The position numbers and the translations under genes were made by a program. From NCBI GenBank assembly GCA_964510065.1, contig CAZEAC010000052.1:1-29126 (forward strand): a DNA stretch of 29,126 nucleotides. The letters run 5' to 3'. This stretch comes from CAZEAC01 sp964510065 (GTDB lineage Bacteria; Bdellovibrionota_C; UBA2361; CAIXSY01). Of the stretch, positions 7,313 through 13,044 are shown in pieces. Below the pieces are notes generated by a model. It worked only from the letters and a program-made list of their open reading frames with translations. It searched no databases and was not told the origin of the DNA. Positions within the stretch are counted from its first letter, which is position 1, and each line of letters begins with the position of its first letter.

Positions 7313-8527
7313 CTATCTCCGACGAAGCACGAGTACCTTATTAGCCTCATCCGATCCAAGCGGCTCCCGCTCCTTAAGACAATTCTTAAGTCGGCGATCA
7401 CGGGTGCTGTGCGCGAGAACGCATTCAACATCCCAGTACCGCGCAAGATGCTTACGGACCAACGAGATCAGCTCCTCGTCTAACCCCACAACTTCGCGGC
7501 CAACCTTGATATCACGAAGCTCAAGCGCTGCACGCCCACCCGATTTTACCACACGCGCCCCTTCAAGGAGCACCTCATTCATAAAATCAGACCAGAGATC
7601 TAAATCACCAGTATCGAAAAGCTGCCGCTTCGGCTCCGCGCCAAGCTCCGCGAACCAGCGCCGCATCCACTGCCGCGACGAGAAATTGCCTCCGCCGGGA
7701 ACCGGCGGCGAACTCACAAGCAGCGAGACCTCGCCACTTTGCACGAAATTAAGATCACGGCTGTCGACGAGTTTAAACCGATTTTTTTGCTCTAACAGCT
7801 CAAGCACCGATGGACATCCATCTCGCATCACCGCTGCCGTCTTGCGAAGAATACGGGGCAGCACCGCGCGAAAATCTGGATTTTGCCGACGCCTATCATT
7901 AATCGCGTTTTGCTCTTCGACTGACACCGAAAGCTGTGGATACGAATACACCGAGAAGTACCCCGCGCTATAGCCGTGCAAAAGGCTCATCGCTATCACC
8001 TGCACGAAACGGCTAACCCGGTCGCTCGCGCCGCTAAGTGCAGGACTAAGCGCAGGACTAAGTGCACTGCGCAGGTTGAAAATTTCACGGAAAGAATCAA
8101 TGTCGTAGAAAGCATTAAATCCGGTGCGGTAAAGATCGCTCGAAATTGGTCGACGCAGATTTACCCGCTGCAAGTACAGCGTTACCTCGGCGATATCTGC
8201 CGGCTCAAGTTTCGCCCGCGTGACAAGTTGAGAAAGCGGATCGATATCGGCACCAAACGCTACCCGGCCTCGAAGCGCCGCCTCGAGAAGCGCAACACCA
8301 GAGCCGGCAAAGGGATCCAATACAACTTCACCCCGACGGCTAAAACGTTGAATTACATGGCCGGCTACCTCCGGGCTCATGTTTTCCTGGAACTGAATCG
8401 CCGAATGGAGCGAATGTGGTTCCCCCTCGCCCTCTTCGGCCCAGGTAGAAACCTCTTCCCGATAAAAGGGCTGACTTTCAACGACACGCAATGGAAACGG
8501 CCTGACCGCCGCTTTGGCTAAACTCAT
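7313..8527 (-). CDS. Orphan DNA-methylase-like protein (N6/N4 methyltransferase fold)
   Basis: A SAM-dependent methyltransferase of 404 residues from the chosen ATG at 8525-8527 (MSLAKAAVRPFPLR); an upstream TTG at 8597-8599 would add 24 residues that look non-coding and reach into the divergent gene's promoter. Motif I is DPFAGSG followed by the acidic FGADIDPLS; motif IV is LLVSSPPVPGGG rather than the usual SPPY or DPPY. This order (motif I before motif IV) and the PLS.L...K segment resemble the TRM11/DNA_methylase group, whose members may act on DNA or RNA. No restriction endonuclease gene is adjacent. A short in-frame tandem repeat gives SALSPALSPALSGA (near 8030-8065). It is 62 bp upstream of the CbiA-like gene, same strand. 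Confidence 0.75.
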   Translation of the reverse strand: MSLAKAAVRPFPLRVVESQPFYREEVSTWAEEGEGEPHSLHSAIQFQENMSPEVAGHVIQRFSRRGEVVLDPFAGSGVALLEAALRGRVAFGADIDPLSQLVTRAKLEPADIAEVTLYLQRVNLRRPISSDLYRTGFNAFYDIDSFREIFNLRSALSPALSPALSGASDRVSRFVQVIAMSLLHGYSAGYFSVYSYPQLSVSVEEQNAINDRRRQNPDFRAVLPRILRKTAAVMRDGCPSVLELLEQKNRFKLVDSRDLNFVQSGEVSLLVSSPPVPGGGNFSSRQWMRRWFAELGAEPKRQLFDTGDLDLWSDFMNEVLLEGARVVKSGGRAALELRDIKVGREVVGLDEELISLVRKHLARYWDVECVLAHSTRDRRLKNCLKEREPLGSDEANKVLVLRRR

Positions 8528-8606
8528 ACGAAACTCAAAATTGAAATCTTTATGTAATATACGGCCGGCCCGCCCCTTACACCATGGGGAATATGTCAAA
8601 CGGCGC

Positions 8607-8647
8607 TTGACTTATTGTTTTTACCCAATTTTACTAGCTGTTTAATG
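8607..8647 (+). promoter_or_regulatory. Promoter with an almost leaderless start
   Basis: TTGACT (8607-8612), a 17-bp spacer and TTTACT (8630-8635) place transcription start near 8642, only about 3 bases before the ATG at 8645. There is no Shine-Dalgarno site upstream of that ATG. The nearby TTG at 8615 lies inside the promoter and so is unlikely to be the start codon. Confidence 0.5.
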
Positions 8648-9322
8648 CAAATAATTATTGATGCGCATGTGCATATTTACGATTGTTTCGATCTCTCCGA
8701 CCTGCCCGAGAGGTCCGCGCTTCTTTTGACCGAAAGGCCAAGCGAAAATTTTTTTGAGAAATCACGCACCGATCCGAATTTCGCGCAGCGTGACGAAACC
8801 TGCTTGACCAGGTCCTCAATGTATCTATTTGCGGGTTCTCAACTGATTACAAGAGAGGGCCTTGAAGTTCATGCGCTGCTCTGCGCCAAAAAGTTTGAGG
8901 AGAGAAAGCCGATCCGTGATCTAATTTGTAAGATTCAAGATAGTGGCGCGCTTGCATGCCTGCCCTTCTCACCTGGGAAGTGGTTAGGCCCGCGTGGCAA
9001 AATTGTTGAGGACTTACTTGAGCAGAGCAAGCCAGGTGAGCTTTTCTTTTCTGATTCAAGGTTAAGGCCGGCGCTTTGGAGATCCTCGCACTTAAAAAGG
9101 GCGCACGAACGTGGATTTGCGATCCTTCGAGGATCCGATCCGCTGCCCTACCGCGGGGAGGAACGGGCGATTGGCAGTTATGGGACCGTGCTTAATCTTG
9201 ACCTGCAAGGCAGCTCTCCAACAGAGGCTCTCAAGAGCGCGCTTAGTTCGAGCACTGCGAGTAGCCACGGGAGAAATCCAATTGTCGCGGCGAATTGGCT
9301 AAGAGCTTTGCTGAGAATGTAG
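8645..9322 (+). CDS. Putative metal-dependent hydrolase (amidohydrolase/PHP-like), unknown substrate
   Basis: A 225-residue protein beginning MQIIIDAHVHIYDCF. The opening D-x-H-x-H motif is the first metal-binding strand of amidohydrolase and PHP superfamilies. A later conserved-looking block, LACLPFSPGKWLGPRGKIVEDLL, and FFSDSRLRPALW fit a TIM-barrel-like hydrolase, but I cannot identify the remaining metal ligands with confidence. The start at 8645 is chosen over the TTG at 8615 because it gives the typical N-terminus and sits just after the promoter. It diverges from the methylase gene by 117 bp. No exported signal. Function is not assigned. Confidence 0.65.
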   Translation: MQIIIDAHVHIYDCFDLSDLPERSALLLTERPSENFFEKSRTDPNFAQRDETCLTRSSMYLFAGSQLITREGLEVHALLCAKKFEERKPIRDLICKIQDSGALACLPFSPGKWLGPRGKIVEDLLEQSKPGELFFSDSRLRPALWRSSHLKRAHERGFAILRGSDPLPYRGEERAIGSYGTVLNLDLQGSSPTEALKSALSSSTASSHGRNPIVAANWLRALLRM

Positions 9323-9397
9323 ATATATGAAGAGTAAGAGGTTGAGAAACAGTCACTGGAAAGCATGAAACACCGTGATTAACAGTCTCAATCGGCC

Positions 9398-9427
9398 CGC
9401 CCCCAAGCATGCTTGGCTTGGGGGGCG
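9398..9427. repeat. GC-rich hairpin between convergent genes
   Basis: CGCCCCCAAGC (9398-9408) pairs with GCTTGGGGGGCG (9416-9427), with one extra G on the right arm and a loop of about 7 nt. An alternative short palindrome lies within it (CCAAGCATGCTTGG). It sits between the convergent hydrolase-like gene (ends 9322) and the small lipoprotein gene (ends 9444). It could end transcription from either side, but no U-tract follows on either strand. Confidence 0.5.
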
Positions 9428-9443
9428 ATCTCGCGAACGGACT

Positions 9444-9674
9444 TTACAGCGCCGTTCGCCGTCCACAGTACGGGTTCGAGCACACGGCTTTGTGCCGTGA
9501 GACTCGGTACTTTACATACCCGCACGCCGTACAATACCCATGAGGAACGGCGTAGCCGTCCTCATAGTACCCGTGCCTCGCGCCGCCGTGGTGCACGCCA
9601 ATTGTGCACCCCGTTTGCAAGGCGACGAGACCCGTCATGGCAAGCGCCACCGCACAACTAATTATTTTTTTCAT
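9444..9674 (-). CDS. Small Cys-rich putative lipoprotein
   Basis: A 76-residue protein of unknown function. Residues 1-23 form a signal sequence (MKKIISCAVALAMTGLVALQTGC) ending in a lipobox-like TGC, with Leu one place further out than usual. The mature part is Gly/His/Tyr-rich, then has two cysteine pairs (CTAC and CSNPYC) separated by 13 residues, which looks like a small zinc ribbon. The start codon is well placed for the signal, although no Shine-Dalgarno site is visible. It stands alone between hairpins at 9398-9427 and 9757-9794. Confidence 0.6.
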   Translation of the reverse strand: MKKIISCAVALAMTGLVALQTGCTIGVHHGGARHGYYEDGYAVPHGYCTACGYVKYRVSRHKAVCSNPYCGRRTAL

Positions 9675-9756
9675 AGATATAGATTAGGGACTTAGGACCG
9701 AGTTTGAGTTGAGAACATCTCGAGAAACCTAGAGCGTAACCCTACGCAATCCAGCG

Positions 9757-9794
9757 CTGTTTCTCAGCTGAACTTTTTTACAGCTGAGAAACAG
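9757..9794. repeat. Perfect 14-bp stem hairpin
   Basis: CTGTTTCTCAGCTG (9757-9770) is exactly complementary to 9781-9794, with a 10-nt T-rich loop. It lies 42 bp beyond the stop codon of the 9836-10906 lipoprotein gene (minus strand) and upstream of the small lipoprotein gene. It may form the 3' end of the first transcript or protect it; there is no U-tract after the stem, so a simple intrinsic terminator is not supported. Confidence 0.6.
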
Positions 9795-9835
9795 ACAGTC
9801 GCCTCTTCCCGACCTCGGCTGTTAAAGATCCAAGC

Positions 9836-10906
9836 TTACCGGAAGTTTGCCCCGGACCGGCGCTGACGAAGATTGCGCTCGCGCAGCGACTCAATATGCT
9901 TATTCCAATCACCCGGCGAAGGCAGGTCGACGTAGCGGCCGTCGATATATGCATCTTTAGAAATAGCCTTCCATACCGCGCTAAACGTCTTGGCTTGGAG
10001 CGCCGCCACTTCTGCTACAGGATCGCTGCTAGTTAGCGGTGTGCCCACGGGAAGCTGAATCTTCGCCTCCGCCTCTCTACGGTACTGCAGGAGATTATCG
10101 ACCTGCAGCTGCGCGCGATTAGCTGCAAGCCGCTCTTCAGTTGCAAATCTCACGGCGACATCATTTACAAGCGCAAAAGCCACCGGATAGGCCGCATCGA
10201 GTACGGCGATTCGAGCATTACAAAGGTCAGCGCTAACTTTTCGCGTTGCCGACTTATCATGGAGCGCTTGGATCACTGGAGAATGCGCCGTTGAAGCTGC
10301 ATTCATCAGCTCATCACGCTGCGCGGGGGTCAAAAGCTTAATGCTATGGGTAAGATCAGCGAGGGCCTGATTCGCGAGATCAGGATTTTGATCCTTGATC
10401 GCGGCCGCAACCTCTTTGGCGAGATTTACAAACTGCTGCACATCGACCGTAGCCGCGGGATACGCAGAGGCCGTGCCGGTTTTAGGAGTTGAAGGCTGCG
10501 GCGGTGCTGCTGGAATTTGCGGCGCGGCATTTGTCGGAGCTGGTGGCGGAGTTTGGGCAAGTGAGTCAACGGTATTGGTGACGCCCTGAGTTCGCTCTGC
10601 TTCTATCTGTACAAACGCCTCATTAGAATTTAATCCTCTAAGACGAAGTCCAGCGAAATAGCGAAAAGTTGTTGGATCTTTTAGATCGACCACAATCGGT
10701 GCGTTGGTCGCGGCGCTGTTTGTGTTAAGCGTTGGCGGAGGATTCGTCGTCAAAGTTACGCCGGCAGGGCTTGCGTTGGTAGATCCTGCGGATGCGCCAG
10801 AGCCAGCCGCTGAAGGATCCTCTTTTTTACAGGCCGTGAGCCCAAGACCGACAGTTAATGCAATTGCTCCCGTGCGCCTAAGACTTTTTGTGAGCTCCGC
10901 TCCCAT
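9836..10906 (-). CDS. Ala/Pro-rich lipoprotein of unknown function
   Basis: A 356-residue lipoprotein. The ATG at 10904-10906 is preferred (MGAELTKSLRRTG) because GGAAGG lies 6 bases upstream; the GTG two codons earlier lies between that site and the ATG. The signal peptide ends at a good lipobox LTAC, with the acceptor Cys at residue 26 from this start. Then comes a long low-complexity Ala/Ser/Asn/Pro/Thr linker (to about residue 150) and a mostly helical region with VQQFVNLAKEVAAAIKDQNP and ALADLTHSIKLLTPAQRDELM. The C-terminus is basic (LRERNLRQRRSGANFR). No family recognised; the layout suggests a surface- or envelope-tethered helical domain. It is transcribed alone. Confidence 0.7.
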   Translation of the reverse strand: MGAELTKSLRRTGAIALTVGLGLTACKKEDPSAAGSGASAGSTNASPAGVTLTTNPPPTLNTNSAATNAPIVVDLKDPTTFRYFAGLRLRGLNSNEAFVQIEAERTQGVTNTVDSLAQTPPPAPTNAAPQIPAAPPQPSTPKTGTASAYPAATVDVQQFVNLAKEVAAAIKDQNPDLANQALADLTHSIKLLTPAQRDELMNAASTAHSPVIQALHDKSATRKVSADLCNARIAVLDAAYPVAFALVNDVAVRFATEERLAANRAQLQVDNLLQYRREAEAKIQLPVGTPLTSSDPVAEVAALQAKTFSAVWKAISKDAYIDGRYVDLPSPGDWNKHIESLRERNLRQRRSGANFR

Positions 10907-11283
10907 ATACACCCTTCCGTAGTAAGTAATCCTACATCCTCTTTATGGCGCGGCATGTGTTCCCGGTTACCTAAAATAATTCGCTAAAAATCAATGACTT
11001 ATGCCAAATTGATGCAACAAACCGCGCGTTATCACCAATAACAGTATGTAGTAGGCAGCAGTCACCCTTGATTGTGCCTCTGTTCTTTTCGCTAATCAAA
11101 TATCGGGAAGTAGTGGCATTAAACGTTTTTGTAAGCGGTACCTTGGCGTGTCTTGTAAACCGGCGCGCGAGGGTACCGCTTGCAGTGGTTTTGAACATTA
11201 ATTCTGTCCGTGTGGATGGAACACTCGCAAGAAAGGGCCGTTTGGAAAATTGCTAAATCCAGACGAACGGTAAGGATCCTACT
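10907..11283. other. 377-bp intergenic stretch without a supported gene
   Basis: It separates the divergent lipoprotein gene (minus) and the small exported protein gene (plus). Short open frames exist on both strands but have no ribosome site, and they mirror each other around an inverted repeat. The clear structure is AAGCGGTACC (11133-11142) pairing with GGTACCGCTT (11172-11181) over a 29-nt GC-rich loop. Upstream of 11284, AAGGAT (about 11273-11278) is the ribosome site of the next gene. I see no further regulatory signal that I can support. Confidence 0.5.
11133..11181. repeat. 10-bp inverted repeat with a 29-nt loop
   Basis: AAGCGGTACC and its exact complement flank a GC-rich loop containing GGCGCGCGAGGG. 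It could be a regulatory hairpin in the leader of the 11284 gene (about 100 bp upstream of its start) or a binding site. No T-run follows on either strand. Confidence 0.4.
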
Positions 11284-11688
11284 ATGAAAATCATCCTGTC
11301 AGTTCTCAGCGCGCTGGTGCTCACGTTCGCCGCTGCGGCACAAACCTCGGTAACCAACACGTACCAGCTGCCCTCCGGGCAGTGGGTACAAGAGGTCACC
11401 ACGTCCAGCAGCACCGTGACGTCGATCGCGGCGCCGCCCCCCCTGGTGGTGGCCGCGCCGCAACCGCAAACCCAGCAGTGGCTCCCCGCGTTGCCGAAGG
11501 CGCAGGTCCATGCGGCGCCTCCGCAGCAGCCGCAGTACTACACCGCGGCTCCGCAACGGGTTGGTCGCCGACGCCTGCAGGAGGCCAAGTCGACCCAGTA
11601 CGACTTGACCCTCTTCGGAGGCGGTCGTAAATCGGTCGGCCAGGCGCTGCTCTCGCCTATTGGCGTGGGCAAGACGGTCTACGAGTAA
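11284..11688 (+). CDS. Small exported Pro/Gln-rich protein, unknown
   Basis: A 134-residue protein with a clear signal peptide (MKIILSVLSALVLTFAAAAQ, cleavage likely after AAA). The mature part is Pro/Gln/Ala-rich and probably disordered (PQPQTQQW, APPQQPQYY), then ends in a more ordered-looking tail (STQYDLTLFGGGRKSVGQAL). The start has AAGGAT upstream and is the natural beginning of the signal. The coding region is visibly richer in G+C than its neighbours, and its antisense frames stay open for this reason. No family recognised. A hairpin follows 18 bp after the stop codon. Confidence 0.65.
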   Translation: MKIILSVLSALVLTFAAAAQTSVTNTYQLPSGQWVQEVTTSSSTVTSIAAPPPLVVAAPQPQTQQWLPALPKAQVHAAPPQQPQYYTAAPQRVGRRRLQEAKSTQYDLTLFGGGRKSVGQALLSPIGVGKTVYE

Positions 11689-11706
11689 GTAGCCCGTCAA
11701 TCCGCC

Positions 11707-11736
11707 CGCCAAGAAGGGTCCAATCCCTTCTTGGCG
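11707..11736 (+). terminator. Hairpin downstream of the small exported protein gene
   Basis: CGCCAAGAAGGG (11707-11718) pairs perfectly with 11725-11736 around a 6-nt loop, 18 bp after the stop at 11688. The stem is strong, but only mixed sequence follows instead of a U-tract, so it is terminator-like rather than a canonical intrinsic terminator. It could also serve the convergent PRTase gene, which ends at 11805. Confidence 0.5.
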
Positions 11737-11804
11737 GTGGGCAGTAAGGTTCAGAAATGCCACTACATTCCCGAACCTTATCTCTATACATCGCGACGTC
11801 CAGC

Positions 11805-12800
11805 TCAGACTTCTTTTATAACTTCAAAACCCTTGTAAGAGCCCACAGTAGCGTAGCCGTAGATCTTACAGCTCTTCGCGTCACGACTCTTGTGCAGCAT
11901 TTTTTTTGCTACTTCATTAAGCGTTGCGCCACTGCCGACCGCATCATCAACAACAAGGATGCGTTGATAGGAGATCGAGGAATCTTTTACAAAAATAGTA
12001 TTGCGGGCATTCTCAGCTCTCTCGGAAAGTTTACTAAGTGATTTCTGTGCAATTGGGACAGTCCCCGCAAAACCCTTTATCAGGGTAATTTCTGGCAACG
12101 ACAAGTTAAGAAGTCTTTTATATTCACCAAGAAATGGAATCTTTCTTGGGATGGAATGGGGCACAAAAGCGACAGCTTGAATGTCATGTCTAGCGAGCAG
12201 CTCTTTTACCTGGGCTTTAGTACATGCCGCGATCGCTCGAATAAGATCGATGTTCTGACCGCTTTTGCCGTGGAGCAGGTATTGACCAAGTCTTGTCTTC
12301 CCGTATTTGGGGAGACTATAAAAATCAGTGTAGTAGAGCTTAGAAAGAAAACATTTCTCAAAGGTATTTATTATTTTCTCAGTCCCATCAATAAGCTTGT
12401 CGGCTTTGAACGCCTCGGCCTTTTTTACAATATCGAGAAACTCTCGAGCTCTTCCAAGCGGATCGCGCATCTGCTGCGTGCGGCGAAGAAACGCAAGAAA
12501 GCCTGCAGTGCCATTAAGCTCCTCTCCACTCGGGGTAAAGTAACAGTAAACTTCTTCAAGCTTCTGCTCTATCTCAGGCGGAAATGTCACTTGGACGTCA
12601 TCAGTCGTGACGACGCTTTCCATGTACACGACATGCGGCGGGGTTCCCCGTCGCTGTATCGCCCGAGCGAGAAGAAGCTTTTTCAACTGGCGGTGAATTG
12701 CTACCGGTGAAAGATTGAGCTGCTGGACAAGCTCGTGCGGCCGCATCCCGCCATTAGCCCGTACCAGCTCAAGTATGCGTTTGGCTGTATCAGTCTTCAT
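11805..12800 (-). CDS. Winged-helix regulator fused to a ComF-type phosphoribosyltransferase
   Basis: A 331-residue two-domain protein. Residues 1 to about 60 are a winged helix-turn-helix (AKRILELVRANGGMRPHELV then LSPVAIHRQLKKLLLARAIQ). A helical middle region (about 70-190) has no family I recognise. Residues about 195-331 are a type I phosphoribosyltransferase: the PRPP loop ILVVDDAVGSGATLNE spans 281-296, and SLSKLSERAENARNTIFV matches the Q-x-x-L-S-x-x-x-R-x-x-N segment of ComF. The layout recalls Bacillus PurR (wHTH plus PRTase that senses PRPP), but the PRTase branch differs. It probably acts as a repressor that senses PRPP or a related nucleotide and represses itself through the palindrome over its own start. 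It stands alone; target genes are not evident. Confidence 0.8.
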   Translation of the reverse strand: MKTDTAKRILELVRANGGMRPHELVQQLNLSPVAIHRQLKKLLLARAIQRRGTPPHVVYMESVVTTDDVQVTFPPEIEQKLEEVYCYFTPSGEELNGTAGFLAFLRRTQQMRDPLGRAREFLDIVKKAEAFKADKLIDGTEKIINTFEKCFLSKLYYTDFYSLPKYGKTRLGQYLLHGKSGQNIDLIRAIAACTKAQVKELLARHDIQAVAFVPHSIPRKIPFLGEYKRLLNLSLPEITLIKGFAGTVPIAQKSLSKLSERAENARNTIFVKDSSISYQRILVVDDAVGSGATLNEVAKKMLHKSRDAKSCKIYGYATVGSYKGFEVIKEV

Positions 12801-12832
12801 AGTTTATAGTTTATACTAAACTATAAACTATG
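12798..12832. promoter_or_regulatory. Palindromic operator of four TAGTTTA half-sites over the wHTH-PRTase start
   Basis: Two direct TAGTTTA units are followed, after a 3-bp centre (TAC), by their exact inverted copies. The arms of 16 bp (12798-12813 and 12817-12832) are perfectly complementary. The left edge is the ATG of the wHTH-PRTase gene itself. On the minus strand the same bases supply TATAAA-type -10 hexamers, with TTGTCG upstream as a possible -35, so a protein bound here would block the promoter. Two adjacent dimers of a winged-helix protein would fit. Confidence 0.75.
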
Positions 12833-12873
12833 TCGACAAAAAACAACTACCTAGTCTTTTCAATGAGTTATCG

Positions 12874-13030
12874 CCATTTGCAGTAACTACTCATTAAGTG
12901 TGGGGTACTTTTTCCACTACTCTGTGACCTTTGTGTCTCTGTGGTTTAAATACTTAAAAACCACAGTGACACAGAGAAGTCCGGGTTAGGGCAAGATTAC
13001 CCGGGGGTTAATGAGTAATTACCATTTGCA
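12874..13030. repeat. Type-B MITE-like element, copy 4, with 9-bp target duplication
   Basis: The element spans 12883-13021. Its ends are GTAACTACTCATTAA at the left and, on the opposite strand, GTAATTACTCATTAA at the right. The exact 9-bp sequence CCATTTGCA stands directly before the left end (12874-12882) and directly after the right end (13022-13030; one base can be assigned to either side). Inside is the family core CTCTGTGACCTTTGTGTCTC with a complementary but imperfect right arm. It lies between nadE (stop at 13045) and the PRTase operator. No open reading frame inside. Confidence 0.85.
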
Positions 13031-13044
13031 ATGAAAGCGTGCTG

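Noticed and set aside
8528..8599. TTG start extending the methylase by 24 residues
   Set aside because: The extension has no family similarity, would begin inside the divergent promoter region, and TTG is a rare start.
9757..9794. Intrinsic terminator call for the 14-bp hairpin
   Set aside because: No U-tract follows the stem on either strand; the Ts are in the loop. Kept only as a repeat.
10971..11256. Overlapping small open frames on both strands (75 and 62 codons)
   Set aside because: No ribosome sites. The two peptides resemble each other only because the DNA between them is an inverted repeat.
11299..11763. 154-codon open frame antisense to the small exported protein gene
   Set aside because: Low-complexity Arg/Leu/Gly product, explained by the high G+C of the real gene, which has a signal peptide and ribosome site.
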